From contig QKHS01000014.1 in NCBI GenBank assembly GCA_003249955.1, positions 124,001 to 188,000 on the forward strand: 64,000 nucleotides of DNA. Reading direction: 5' to 3'. The notes under the pieces were generated by a model, which was given only the letters and a program-made list of their open reading frames with translations, had not been told where the DNA came from and did no database searches. This document shows positions 36,381-45,975 of the stretch, in pieces. This DNA comes from Bacteroidales bacterium. Its GTDB lineage: Bacteria > Bacteroidota > Bacteroidia > Bacteroidales > ML635J-15. The translations under genes were made by a program, and so were the position numbers. The first letter of the stretch is position 1; each line of letters starts with the position of its first letter.

Positions 36381-37486
36381 AAAGAGCCTTGATTTTTAAT
36401 GGTTTTTGGCTTAAAGATGCGATGTGCAGAAATATCGGTGAAAGCGATTAAATAAAAAAGATTTATCCTGAATAAATTTTTTACGCGGGGAAAAGAAGTG
36501 TTTACCCAAGGCATGAAAGATAAAAGAATAAGAAAACTTAAAACGATAAAGGTGATTAAAAAACCTGTATCTGAAATTGCAAGAACAGCACATGAAATAT
36601 AGCTCAGCAATAAAAAGAACGGGATTGTCAATCTTAAATATTTGTGCCATAGCAGCATTGTTTTCTGTTTGCCGCTAAGGCCTTTTAACAATGTTTTCTG
36701 CCTTAATATCTGAATGAATCCGTGCAAATATCTTTTTGCTCTTTTATAGTCGTACAATTCGTTTATATTTTCGTCAACAACAGTACAATCTGAAAGAAAC
36801 CGGATTTTTTTTGTTTCGAGGATTTTAAGACTTAAATACAGATCGTCAAGAATAATATTATCCGGTATAGGGCGATACACCTCTTTTTTTATAGCATAAA
36901 AAGGTCCGTAAACTCCTATGAGATTTCCCGAAATGCTTTCCTTTGACTTAATAAAATTTTCATGTTTTCTTATTACAGAAACGCAATTGTCTTTACCATA
37001 ATCAGACAAACATGCCGAAACTGCTCCCGTATCTTTTTCGTCAAGTGCCGAAGATAATTGTCTGACTGCTCCGGCCGGGATAACCTGTCGCTGGTCGCAA
37101 AAAACTATTTTGTTATAAGTTGCCAGTTCTACCCCCATATTCATCGTGTCAGGAATTCCTTTATGATGAGGTTTTATAACAATGCGTATGTTTTTTGACA
37201 GCCGGAATTTTTCGATAATTTCTTTACTGCCGTCTGTACTGTTATCGTCAATAATTATCAGTTCGCTGTTTTTAATATGAGATATTTCTGTAAGCAGAGA
37301 ACTGATTTTTTCTTCAAGAAAGCGACACCCGTTATATGACAGTAAAACAACAGAGACAGAATCGGGCTTGCTTTTATATTCTTCTTTGCCTGATTCTTCT
37401 GCCGCAAATATAATAAGCCACAACGGATATGTGAAGTATAAAAGTATTATAAAGGCAGTAATGAAGAATATTATTATCATTGGCAC
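36377..37486 (-). CDS. Membrane glycosyltransferase, family 2
   Basis: A 369-residue GT-A type glycosyltransferase. A membrane segment covers residues 1-28. The catalytic domain contains VVLLSYNGCRFLEEKISSLL, LIIIDDNSTDGSKEII and FCDQRQVIP, and membrane segments near 285-350 follow. It is similar to processive family 2 enzymes that use UDP-sugars on the inner face of the cytoplasmic membrane. DDNS and CDQR supply the metal-binding acidic residues. The donor is unknown. It starts 4 bases after the B12-binding radical SAM gene and ends overlapping the aminotransferase remnant, so it is part of the same operon. Confidence 0.88.
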   Translation of the reverse strand: MPMIIIFFITAFIILLYFTYPLWLIIFAAEESGKEEYKSKPDSVSVVLLSYNGCRFLEEKISSLLTEISHIKNSELIIIDDNSTDGSKEIIEKFRLSKNIRIVIKPHHKGIPDTMNMGVELATYNKIVFCDQRQVIPAGAVRQLSSALDEKDTGAVSACLSDYGKDNCVSVIRKHENFIKSKESISGNLIGVYGPFYAIKKEVYRPIPDNIILDDLYLSLKILETKKIRFLSDCTVVDENINELYDYKRAKRYLHGFIQILRQKTLLKGLSGKQKTMLLWHKYLRLTIPFFLLLSYISCAVLAISDTGFLITFIVLSFLILLSFMPWVNTSFPRVKNLFRINLFYLIAFTDISAHRIFKPKTIKNQGSL

Positions 37487-37489
37487 AGA

Positions 37490-38890
37490 TTACTTGTTGT
37501 TTTTCTTTACTATTTTTAACCGGTAAATTGATTTTAAAACCAGATATACTCTTTCTCCGGCGGACTTTGGCAACAGGTTCTGAATTTTTCGTCCTGTTTC
37601 TTTGGCAAAATCGAACATCCAGTTTTTTTTATCCTGATTACTGTAAAAACCGTTCTTCTTTACAAGTTTTATTGCTTCTAATCTTTCGGCGTATGAAAAC
37701 TCTGGCGTTTCAAAAACGATTCTCGGATTTATGGAATGAAAGTCGTGAATATCTTTAGTATAAAACCTGCCGTGTTTTTCCACATAATCCCATTGTGCTG
37801 TTCCTTTATATGGAAGCACTGCATAAAAATTTGAGTAATCGGCGCCTGATGTTTTTGCATATTCCACCGATTCTTTTATTGTTTCCAGTGTTTCGTGAGG
37901 GCTTCCCATAACAAATTGAGACATAACTTCAATGCCGGCCTCTTTAAGCATTTTAATGCCGTCGGTTATTTTTTCAATTGTTGTCCCTTTGTTAATGTGT
38001 TTCAGCATTTCGTTATTTGCCGATTCAATGCCAATAGAGACATTATAGCAACCTGCTTTTTTCATTTTGTGTGCAGTTTCCTGATCCAGAATATCTGCTC
38101 TTAGTGAAACAGACCATAATATTTCTATATCCTTCTCAATCAGAGAGTCACAAAATCTGTTTATCCATTTTAAATTTGCATTAAAACTGTTGTCCCCAAA
38201 AACAAATATTTTTTTACCATAATCCCTTACCAGCATTTCAAGTTCTTCAATTACATTTTCAACATCTCTGGTACGATATGTAAAATCCCAGACAGAACTT
38301 GAATTACACCATGCGCATGAAAACGGGCAACCCCTTGTAGCAACCATTCTGTGAAGCGGATACCTGTTCATTTTAAAGATGTCGTACGCTGGGAATGGTA
38401 AGATGTTAAGGTCTTTTATCTTTTCCCGTTCGGGATTTGACACAATCTCACCGGCTTTATTTTTATAAATCAGGCCGTTTATGTCTTTTATATCCTTTTT
38501 GCCTTTAAGGTGGAAAATTAATTCGGAAAAGCTTATCTCTCCTTCGCCACAAACGGCAAAATCGGCAGGAGTCCTTCTGAATATTTCTTCTTTTATTGTT
38601 GTAACGTAAGGCCCTCCGAGGCATATGGGAACATTACAATCCGATTTTTTAATTTTGTTGAATATATTTATTACTTCAAAATATACCGGAGAATAAACTG
38701 TAATGCCTATCAGGTCAAATTTTGCAGCAAAAAACGCTTTGGTTTCTTTTGCACTTGCCACCCTGGTATCAAGAACTGTAAATTCCAGATCGGGGTGTTG
38801 CTGTCGGGCGTATGCTGCCAGATATCCCAATCCCAGATGAATGGTTTTGTATCGTCTGTCTTTGTTAGGGAATATGAATCCTATTTTCAT
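37490..38890 (-). CDS. B12-binding domain radical SAM protein
   Basis: A 466-residue class B-type radical SAM protein. The N-terminal 140 residues resemble a cobalamin-binding domain (GLGYLAAYARQ, DLIGITVYSPVY, ICLGGPYVTT). A radical SAM barrel follows with C188, C192 and C195 (CPFSCAWC). The B12-binding DxHxxG motif is not evident, so cobalamin binding is not assured. Such enzymes methylate or rearrange unactivated carbons in lipids, antibiotics and cofactors. It is the third gene of a five-gene operon with another radical SAM, an SDR, a glycosyltransferase and the aminotransferase remnant. Confidence 0.88.
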   Translation of the reverse strand: MKIGFIFPNKDRRYKTIHLGLGYLAAYARQQHPDLEFTVLDTRVASAKETKAFFAAKFDLIGITVYSPVYFEVINIFNKIKKSDCNVPICLGGPYVTTIKEEIFRRTPADFAVCGEGEISFSELIFHLKGKKDIKDINGLIYKNKAGEIVSNPEREKIKDLNILPFPAYDIFKMNRYPLHRMVATRGCPFSCAWCNSSSVWDFTYRTRDVENVIEELEMLVRDYGKKIFVFGDNSFNANLKWINRFCDSLIEKDIEILWSVSLRADILDQETAHKMKKAGCYNVSIGIESANNEMLKHINKGTTIEKITDGIKMLKEAGIEVMSQFVMGSPHETLETIKESVEYAKTSGADYSNFYAVLPYKGTAQWDYVEKHGRFYTKDIHDFHSINPRIVFETPEFSYAERLEAIKLVKKNGFYSNQDKKNWMFDFAKETGRKIQNLLPKSAGERVYLVLKSIYRLKIVKKNNK

Positions 38891-38922
38891 TCGGGTTTAA
38901 AAATTTTATAATTTATTTTTCA

Positions 38923-39729
38923 TTACCATTCTGTTTCTTTTTTGTCTTTAAAAAATTTACCTGTAGGTATTTCTTTGAAAGTTGCCAGCCAAACAGCAGT
39001 GTCTGCACCTTCGGCAAGACTGCGGAGTGCGTCGGGGCCTCCCATATCGCTTCTTACCCAGCCGGGACACATGGCATTTACCTTAAATCCCTTGTCTTTA
39101 AGTTCATTAGCAAACATAATGGTGAGGGCATTTAACGATGCTTTGGATAAACTGTATGCAGGATAATAACCGGTTAAGTTCCTGAATTGTCCCATGCCGC
39201 TGCTTATGTTTATTATACGCGGGTCTTCCGATTTTATCATTAAAGGCACAAATTTCTGAATCATCCGCCATGCTCCGAACATATTGGTGTTCATTATTGT
39301 CATGGCTCTGTCTATTGAAACATCGGCAGCTCCGTGGTCTTTCGGAATAATTCCGCTTTTTTTAAGCAACGGAGATAAAGATTTTGCCAGATTTTTTATG
39401 TATGGAATCCTTTTAAAAACCATACTTTTTGTTTTTGATAAAAGAGATCGTTTACCGGATGATTCAATTTCTCCTTTACCTGCGTTATTAATCAGGACAT
39501 CAATTGCTCCGAAATCAGATAAAACGGAATTATACAGATTATTTATACTGTTATTGTCTGTAATATCCAATTGTCTTACATGAACGTTATCGCCAAGTCC
39601 GGCTGCTGCCGTTTTACCTTTTACGATATCTGCGGAACATAAAATAACGGTATGCCCTGTTTTACTTAGTTGCCGGCATATTTCAAGCCCTATCCCGCGG
39701 TTCGCTCCTGTAACTAAAATAGTTTTCAT
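38923..39729 (-). CDS. Short-chain dehydrogenase/reductase
   Basis: A 268-residue classical SDR. TGANRGIG at 7-14 binds NAD(P), NNAG lies near residue 87, and the active site is Ser in NISSGMG followed by YSLSK for the Tyr-x-x-x-Lys. An insert of about 40 residues (LLSKTKSMVFKRIPYIKNL) follows the NNAG. It probably reduces a keto group in the product made by this operon. Its ATG overlaps the stop of the upstream radical SAM gene (TAATG). Confidence 0.9.
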   Translation of the reverse strand: MKTILVTGANRGIGLEICRQLSKTGHTVILCSADIVKGKTAAAGLGDNVHVRQLDITDNNSINNLYNSVLSDFGAIDVLINNAGKGEIESSGKRSLLSKTKSMVFKRIPYIKNLAKSLSPLLKKSGIIPKDHGAADVSIDRAMTIMNTNMFGAWRMIQKFVPLMIKSEDPRIINISSGMGQFRNLTGYYPAYSLSKASLNALTIMFANELKDKGFKVNAMCPGWVRSDMGGPDALRSLAEGADTAVWLATFKEIPTGKFFKDKKETEW

Positions 39730-40901
39730 TAATTCCGTATAAATAACTTTTTAAAGATGGTAAAAATAAATCTGGAAATAACAGAAATTCCCGTTTTAAA
39801 CAAAATTTTTCTGTTTCTGAAAGGATATTTCATAGCTGAAGCTATCATATTACGCGAAAAATGATTGCAACAACCGTTACAATATTTACGGAATCTGCCA
39901 TTATCCATATCGTCTTTTATTCCCTGTGAAGCCGTTTCCCACATTTTCAGCAATCCCTGACTGCGGTTATGTTTTATATTTATTTCCGGCATAGTAAGAG
40001 CACAAGGCTGAATTCCCCCGTTGTAAGTTATGTCAATAATTGCATGTATTTCGCGGCAGTAGAATTTTTTAAGCACATTTTCCCAAAACCATGTTTTACC
40101 CTTGCCTGAAGCGGTATGTAAATAGTGTTCAATCCACGGCATAATTCTGTAAACATTGGTTTTAATATTATGTGTTCTTTCAAATTTCAGAATTTGCCTG
40201 AGTTGAAACATTAGCTCAGCAATATTTTCTTCTCCAACGTTTAAATTGAATTTATTTCCAATTGTTTGTCTGTCGGGATAATTGGAATAATAAATAATTG
40301 GTTGGTACAATACCTGATTTATTCCGCTTTCGTAAATTTTAAAAAAAGATCGGAATAAGTCTTTATAATTATATACGGAAATTGCTGTAAGAAAAATAAC
40401 GGGAATTCCTGCCGTAATTAAAAATTCTGCTGATTTAAGCGCGTTTGTTAATGCCGGTTCTACCCCGCGTGTAAGGCTTTGAATATTATCATCCATAGAG
40501 TCAACAGAAATATTTATTTCAGTTTTACTGTCTTTCAGAATTTGTATTTCTGCATCTGATAGTTTGTGAATAGTCATTCCGTTGGAGGTAATTGCGCAGA
40601 TGATGTTTTTTTCTGCAGCGTATTTTACTGTTTTAATCAAATCAGGAAATAAAAACGGTTCCCCACCGTTTATTGCCAGACGTTTTATTCCGATCCGGTG
40701 CATTTCGTCAATCAACCATTTTAAATCGCCGGTATCAAGTGTTTCTGCCGTTGACGAAGGAATGTTGTTTCCTATTTCGCAGTAAACACATTTCTGATTA
40801 CATTTTTCGGTGATATTAAGGCTTACGACGGCAGGATGTTTTCGTCCGGCAGTAATTGAACGCAGTTCAGGTAAATAGTTTGATATTATTTTTGAAGACA
40901 T
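39729..40901 (-). CDS. Radical SAM protein with SPASM-like C-terminus
   Basis: A 390-residue radical SAM protein with C34, C38 and C41 (CNQKCVYC), the motif INGGEPFLFPDL, and a cysteine-bearing C-terminal half (CREIHAIIDI, GGIQPCAL, KYCNGCCNHF) resembling a SPASM or twitch domain with auxiliary Fe-S cluster. A basic, hydrophobic tail (ISVISRFIFTIFKKLFIRN) may bind membrane. It is the first gene of the operon. The reaction is unknown; no precursor peptide gene is seen beside it, so a RiPP role is not supported. Confidence 0.85.
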   Translation of the reverse strand: MSSKIISNYLPELRSITAGRKHPAVVSLNITEKCNQKCVYCEIGNNIPSSTAETLDTGDLKWLIDEMHRIGIKRLAINGGEPFLFPDLIKTVKYAAEKNIICAITSNGMTIHKLSDAEIQILKDSKTEINISVDSMDDNIQSLTRGVEPALTNALKSAEFLITAGIPVIFLTAISVYNYKDLFRSFFKIYESGINQVLYQPIIYYSNYPDRQTIGNKFNLNVGEENIAELMFQLRQILKFERTHNIKTNVYRIMPWIEHYLHTASGKGKTWFWENVLKKFYCREIHAIIDITYNGGIQPCALTMPEINIKHNRSQGLLKMWETASQGIKDDMDNGRFRKYCNGCCNHFSRNMIASAMKYPFRNRKILFKTGISVISRFIFTIFKKLFIRN

Positions 40902-40942
40902 TTATTCCTAATAATGCAAGTTTGATTAAGCAACAACCTTTT

Positions 40943-42577
40943 TCACTCTTTTACAAATTTACCGGTGAATATCTTTCCTCCGCCCCATAACTGTATCGTG
41001 TAGTAACCCGATGGTAAATCAGAGATGTCAATTTTTAAATTCCCATTCTCTAAGGGCACAGAGGCTCCCGAAGTGCCATTCTGTAGGGGCACTGAGGCTC
41101 CCGAAGTGCCTTCCTGCAGCACCTGCCCGTTTAACGAATAAATTTTATAGTTAAACTCTGTATCTGCACCCGAATACTCAAAGTTAACAGTAATTTTATC
41201 GCTTGTCGGGTTTGGAAAAACACCTGCTATTGCCATATACACATAGTTTTCCGAGTAAGAATCGAGACAATGCCCGTTACAGCCTTCGGCATCGAAACAC
41301 CCGCATGAATCGGTTTTAAATGCGCATGAAGCAATCATTCCTCCGGGAAACAAATCGCCTGCAGGGCTGTAGAAATCTCCGGTTAACATAAAACCTCCGT
41401 CTGTTGTCCGGGTTATTCCGTAAAGCTCTGTAACACTGTTATCAGCAGCATTATCATCCGGGTAGCATTTATATGTTTTCAGCCATGCCCCAACTCCGTT
41501 TGAATATATTTTTGCAAGAGCACTTATATATCCCCCGTCGCTTTGCAGTAACACGTACATATTACCCTGTTCATCCTGATAAGAATCAGATATAAAGTAC
41601 GGAAACCTTTGAAAGTTATCAAGCTGTGCATACAAATCCGTTTCTTCAGTTAATATTCCTTCGGTAATATTATCAGTTAGTTTTGCAATTCTTACAGTAC
41701 TATTGGGGTTCTCTATAAGATAATTGTATGTAATTATCTTATGGTCTGTCCAGACAACATAATACCCTCCTTCCGGATTAACAAAAACACGAGGCCTGAA
41801 TGTCGCAGGTTCAAAGTCGGGATAAGGAGACTGGCCTGTTTTCCCCGGAATAACATATCTCCATTGTTCGTTTCCTTCTGAATCTGTTTTTAACAAACAG
41901 GCGTAAATTTTCATAGGTAAATTATATGTCATATCCTGTTCGCAGGCAATTATATACCCTCCGTCCTGTGTAGGCAAAGCCTGGTAAGGAGTCATTACAC
42001 ATGAGGTCGGTTTGGCGTAGTCCTTTACCGTAAAACTACCGGTAAGTGTGTCGTAAACTGCAAAAAAAGTTCTTTCATTCCAGTTGGAAGAATACATAGA
42101 AGTACCGAATAAATGTACTTTACCTGCAGTTTCACGCTGAAATCTTATTATCGTAGATCGTCCATTGAAATAACTCTTAAAATCTTTAATGGAATCACAA
42201 TAATAATTATCCGGATTAAAATACATCAATACCGGGTTCAGAATGTAATTTTTCAGATATTCTTTATAAACCCCACCAGCTAACACATAATTATTATGTA
42301 TGCTGTAACTGTCCGATGTGTAAATTGAAAAACCTGCCAATGAATCGCTAACATATCTGAATGATTCTATAAAATCGCCGTTAAGTTCAGTCTTAATATA
42401 AACAGGGGTTTGCTCGTACCCAGAAACTAAAGTATCCGACCCATATAGACTATAATTATTACTGTTTTCCTTGGTAAAATTAATCATCCATCCCGGATAA
42501 AGATTAAAAAACCTTTCCTGTGAAAAACTGAAGTGAATCACAAAGAACAATGCCGGCAACAGAAATAATTTCTTCAC
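40943..42577 (-). CDS. T9SS type A cargo protein, tandem paralogue 1
   Basis: A 544-residue secreted protein with a signal peptide (about 1-19), a beta-propeller-like body (DGGYIIACEQD, GGYYVVWTDH, RTTDGGFMLTGDF) and a type A sorting domain from about 450 (IAGVFPNPTSDKITVNF to TGKFVKE). It is a close paralogue of the gene upstream, with which its start overlaps by 4 bases (ATGA). Before the last strands of the sorting domain it has two tandem 11-residue units (GTSGASVPLQN / GTSGASVPLEN), while the paralogue has one. Function unknown. Confidence 0.85.
   Translation of the reverse strand: MKKLFLLPALFFVIHFSFSQERFFNLYPGWMINFTKENSNNYSLYGSDTLVSGYEQTPVYIKTELNGDFIESFRYVSDSLAGFSIYTSDSYSIHNNYVLAGGVYKEYLKNYILNPVLMYFNPDNYYCDSIKDFKSYFNGRSTIIRFQRETAGKVHLFGTSMYSSNWNERTFFAVYDTLTGSFTVKDYAKPTSCVMTPYQALPTQDGGYIIACEQDMTYNLPMKIYACLLKTDSEGNEQWRYVIPGKTGQSPYPDFEPATFRPRVFVNPEGGYYVVWTDHKIITYNYLIENPNSTVRIAKLTDNITEGILTEETDLYAQLDNFQRFPYFISDSYQDEQGNMYVLLQSDGGYISALAKIYSNGVGAWLKTYKCYPDDNAADNSVTELYGITRTTDGGFMLTGDFYSPAGDLFPGGMIASCAFKTDSCGCFDAEGCNGHCLDSYSENYVYMAIAGVFPNPTSDKITVNFEYSGADTEFNYKIYSLNGQVLQEGTSGASVPLQNGTSGASVPLENGNLKIDISDLPSGYYTIQLWGGGKIFTGKFVKE
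41045..41110. repeat. Tandem 33-bp in-frame repeat resembling a palindromic element
   Basis: Two 33-base units (41045-41077 and 41078-41110) differ at a few bases. Together they contain GGCACTTCGGG and GCCTCAGTGCC, a short palindrome with GGCACT/AGTGCC arms. They encode GTSGASVPLQN-type units. The paralogous gene has one copy at about 42677-42710. Confidence 0.75.
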
Positions 42578-44175
42578 TCTTTTACAAATTTACCGGTGAA
42601 TATCTTTCCGCCACCCCATAACTGTATCGTGTAGTAACCCGATGGTAAATCAGAGATGTCAATTTTTATATTACCATTCTGTAGGGGCACTGAGGCTCCC
42701 GAAGTGCCTTCCTGCAACACCTGTCCGTTTAAAGAATAAATTTTATAGTTAAACTCCGTATCTGCATCGGAATACTCAAAATTAACAGTAATTTTATCGC
42801 TGGCCGGGTTTGGGAAAACCCCTGCTTTTGCCATATACACATAGCTTTCTGAATAAGAATCAAGACAATGCCCGTTACAGCCTTCGGCATCAAAACATCC
42901 GCATGAATCGGTTTTAAATGCGCATGAAGCAATCATTCCTCCGGGAAACAAATCGCTTGCAGGGCTGTAGAACTTACCTGTTAACATAAAACCTCCGTCT
43001 GTTGTACGGGTTATCCCGTAAAGCTCTGTAACACTGTTATCAGCAGCATTATCATCCGGATAGCATTTATATGTTCTCAGCCATGCCCCAACTCCGTTTG
43101 AATGTATTTTTACCAATGAACTATTGTATCCCCCGTAATTCTGAAGCAACAGAAACATATTGCCCTCAGTATCCTGATATGAGTCATTTATAAGATAATA
43201 ATTTAAAACAGGATTATCCAGCTCCGTTTTTAAGTCTTTTTCTTCTGAAAATTCACAGCTTGTTACGTTATCAGTTAATTTTGCAATTCTTATCGTACTG
43301 TTAGGATTTTCCACAAGATAATTGTATGTAATTATCTTAGGGTCTGTCCATACAACATAATATCCTCCTTCCGGATTAATAAAAACACGAGGCCTGAATG
43401 TCGCAGGTTCAAAGTCTGGATAAGGAGACTGGCCTGTTTTTCCCGGAATAACATACCTCCATTGTTCGTTTCCTTCTGAATCTGTTTTTAACAAACACGC
43501 GTAAATTTTTTCAGGCAGATTATAGGCCATATTCTGTTCGCAGGCAATTATATACCCCCCGTCCGGTGTTGGCAGTGCCTGGTAAGGAGTCATTACACAT
43601 GAGGTCGGTTTGGGGTAGTCCTTTACCGTAAAACTACCGGTAAGTGTGTCGTAAACTGCAAAAAAAGTTCTTGTGTTCCAGTTGGAAGAATACATACTTG
43701 TTCCGAATAAATGTATTTTCCCGTTAACTTCCCTGTGAAACTTAAATTGAGTTGAGCGACCGTTAAAATAGCTTTTAAAGTCTTTAATTGAATCACAATA
43801 ATAATTATCTGTATTAAAATACATTACTATCGGGTTCAGGATGTAATTTTTCAGATATTCGATATAAACGCCACTGGCCAGCACATAATTATTATGTATG
43901 CTGTAACTGTCCGATGTGTAAATTGAAAATCCTGCCAATGAATCACTTACATATCTGAATGATTCAATAAAATCGCCATGTAAATCCGTTTTTATAAAAA
44001 TTGGTGTTATTGAATATGGGTAATCTAAGGTATCCGCAGCAAAAAGGGAATAGCCGTCTTCATATTCTATTGCTACATTTGTAATCCATCCGGGATAAAG
44101 GTTAAAAAACCTCTCCTGAGAAAAACAAGTGCTTATATAAAAAACAAATAAAAATATTAATGTTGTTTTTTTCAT
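42574..44175 (-). CDS. T9SS type A cargo protein, tandem paralogue 2
   Basis: A 533-residue secreted protein with a signal peptide (about 1-18), the same beta-propeller-like body as its neighbour and a type A sorting domain ending in TGKFVKE. Long blocks are almost identical to the downstream copy (for example SDSLAGFSIYTSDSYSI and SCGCFDAEGCNGHC), so the pair arose by a recent tandem duplication. The first 60 residues and one stretch near 315-355 are the most diverged. One GTSGASVPLQN unit precedes the final strands. The function is unknown; it is exported by T9SS. Confidence 0.85.
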   Translation of the reverse strand: MKKTTLIFLFVFYISTCFSQERFFNLYPGWITNVAIEYEDGYSLFAADTLDYPYSITPIFIKTDLHGDFIESFRYVSDSLAGFSIYTSDSYSIHNNYVLASGVYIEYLKNYILNPIVMYFNTDNYYCDSIKDFKSYFNGRSTQFKFHREVNGKIHLFGTSMYSSNWNTRTFFAVYDTLTGSFTVKDYPKPTSCVMTPYQALPTPDGGYIIACEQNMAYNLPEKIYACLLKTDSEGNEQWRYVIPGKTGQSPYPDFEPATFRPRVFINPEGGYYVVWTDPKIITYNYLVENPNSTIRIAKLTDNVTSCEFSEEKDLKTELDNPVLNYYLINDSYQDTEGNMFLLLQNYGGYNSSLVKIHSNGVGAWLRTYKCYPDDNAADNSVTELYGITRTTDGGFMLTGKFYSPASDLFPGGMIASCAFKTDSCGCFDAEGCNGHCLDSYSESYVYMAKAGVFPNPASDKITVNFEYSDADTEFNYKIYSLNGQVLQEGTSGASVPLQNGNIKIDISDLPSGYYTIQLWGGGKIFTGKFVKE

Positions 44176-44192
44176 TTTACAAATTTACTAAA

Positions 44193-44227
44193 AATTGAAG
44201 AGTAAAGTTATTCTTTACTCTTCAATT
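44193..44227 (-). terminator. Rho-independent terminator after the split GH5-like gene
   Basis: A perfect 15-bp stem (44193-44207 with 44213-44227) closes a 5-base loop. On the minus strand it is followed by a T run. It lies 9 bases past the stop at 44236 and separates that transcript from the tandem paralogues. Confidence 0.8.
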
Positions 44228-44235
44228 AATTATTT

Positions 44236-45975
44236 TTACTTTTTAATTATAAGTTTGCTGTTAAACATAAGTTTATTCCCGTTGTACAGGCTGCAGTTAT
44301 ATGAACCTTCTGGTAAGTCAGCAGTTTTTACAATAATAATATCCTGTAAGCCGTAAAGTTGTTTTTGTATCAGGATTTTACCCGTGATATCGGCAATTGT
44401 AAACTGAATAGTCCCGTTTTGTTCTGCCAGTTTATAATCCACATATATATATTCTTTGGCAGGGTTTGGATAAACCGAGAAAGAAGGATTGGCAATACTT
44501 GTACGTCCTGTCTTTGTTGTTCTGGTTGCCAGTATGGGTTCGGGTTTATAAACGGCCTCTTTGTATGTGGTGGCATTGTTAAGCATAAGAAGGGCACGGG
44601 CTTTTGCTCCGGCACGGCCGCCTTTAAGTTCGTATTCCTGTAATTGTTTAATATGAGTTTCGTTAATATTGGCCAGATCATTTTTATAATACTCTTTTAA
44701 ATAGTCGTAAAACTTATAGAAACTACTAAGATCCTCGTTTTCGGCCGCCTCATTTTTGCTTAGTACGCAAACTGACGAAATACGGGTTAATACTGACAAT
44801 GCAGAATTAATATCGGATTTCTCAAAATAATAATCGGCAAGAATATACATGTATTTGGCTTCGCTGCGTTCGGTTAACAGGCTTGCAATACTGTCTCCGG
44901 CATATGTAAGAGAATCTTCTGCACTCTGGTAATATGCAACCAGTTTTTTCAGAGCTTCTTCGTAAATTTCGCGTTGCTCGGCTTTTTGTATTTCGAGGCT
45001 TTCTTTGACAGAAATAATTGTTAATCCTGCTTTAATTTGTTCTATCATATAGTCAGGCAGCTTGTTTTCGCGATCTTCGAGTAGCTTCTGCAGGTCTTCG
45101 TCCTTTATGCCCTGAGGGTTTGCAACCAGAATATCCCTTATCATTGCTGCCGTAAGCCCCTGCTCTTTTGAAGAAACTTCTTTTAAAACCGTATCGCTTA
45201 AATAGGGAGACATATTCATAAGTTCGTAATAAATTAGCCAGGCCGAGTTGTCATCGGCAAGCAGTACAGAAGATACAGTCTGTTCGGTATCTCCCCCGTC
45301 AACAATATCATCCAGCATTGATGTAATTGAGGTTTCCAGGCTACGCGATGTTGCCATATCAAGTCTCCACAATTCTGCATCACCCGGGTTGGGCAAAGTG
45401 TTTGTATTATTCGGGCAGGCATCGGGTAAATCTGGAAAGTAAACAAAGTTTAATAAAATATTTCCGGAGATTGTTTCCGGCCATTCTCTGGAGTTCCAAT
45501 AAGGATCTGTATTTGTACGTGTAAAATATGAGATCGATCCTAACTCGTTGTTGTAATTGCAAACTGCATTTTGCGAGAATAAATTCCCGGCAGGACTGCT
45601 AAGCGATCCCTGTTTGGCAGCTATACCTCCGGTGACATAATTACAATCTGTTGTTACAAAAATATCTGTTTTTGTATTATCGAATTTATTACATAAAACC
45701 TGTAGTCCGATATCTCCTCCCGAACTAAAACTGCGGTTCAGGTTTATAGACTGAACTGCATTTTCGAGATTGTCGAAGTTGTTCCTGTAAAAACGGTTTG
45801 ATATCTGTCCGTTATTGTTTGCAATTAAACCGTATCTGTCATCAGAAATTCCGCCTTCACCCCTGAAAAGATTTCCTTCAATCTGATAAGCGTTTGAGAT
45901 ATTATCTACATATACTCCGTAAGCCATGTAAAGAAACTCACTCGTCCTGCGGCTCATCATCAGGATTTCCGACAT
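44236..45975 (-). CDS. 3' part of a split T9SS protein (beta-helix end, helical region and sorting domain)
   Basis: This frame continues the protein of the preceding gene after a frameshift near 45938. It starts with beta-helix sequence (GVYVDNISNAYQIEGNLFRG) and then has an alpha-helical, TPR-like region at about 225-460. It ends in a type A sorting domain (FSVYPNPAKEYIYVDYKL to SKLIIKK). It lacks a signal peptide, so by itself it could not be exported. The ATG at 45975 lies inside the previous frame, and the first 13 codons are unlikely to be real protein. Joined to the upstream part, the product would be about 1420 residues. Confidence 0.75.
   Translation of the reverse strand: MSEILMMSRRTSEFLYMAYGVYVDNISNAYQIEGNLFRGEGGISDDRYGLIANNNGQISNRFYRNNFDNLENAVQSINLNRSFSSGGDIGLQVLCNKFDNTKTDIFVTTDCNYVTGGIAAKQGSLSSPAGNLFSQNAVCNYNNELGSISYFTRTNTDPYWNSREWPETISGNILLNFVYFPDLPDACPNNTNTLPNPGDAELWRLDMATSRSLETSITSMLDDIVDGGDTEQTVSSVLLADDNSAWLIYYELMNMSPYLSDTVLKEVSSKEQGLTAAMIRDILVANPQGIKDEDLQKLLEDRENKLPDYMIEQIKAGLTIISVKESLEIQKAEQREIYEEALKKLVAYYQSAEDSLTYAGDSIASLLTERSEAKYMYILADYYFEKSDINSALSVLTRISSVCVLSKNEAAENEDLSSFYKFYDYLKEYYKNDLANINETHIKQLQEYELKGGRAGAKARALLMLNNATTYKEAVYKPEPILATRTTKTGRTSIANPSFSVYPNPAKEYIYVDYKLAEQNGTIQFTIADITGKILIQKQLYGLQDIIIVKTADLPEGSYNCSLYNGNKLMFNSKLIIKK
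45936..45943. repeat. Doubled tetranucleotide ACTC at the frameshift site
   Basis: ACTCACTC (GAGTGAGT on the coding strand) lies exactly where the upstream frame stops. Removing one unit restores an open frame reading QDEFLYMAYGVYVDN across the junction. Confidence 0.7.

Noticed and set aside
39729-40901. Radical SAM operon as a peptide natural product (RiPP) cluster
   Set aside because: No small precursor frame with a leader-like sequence lies beside the SPASM gene, and no peptidase or exporter is present.
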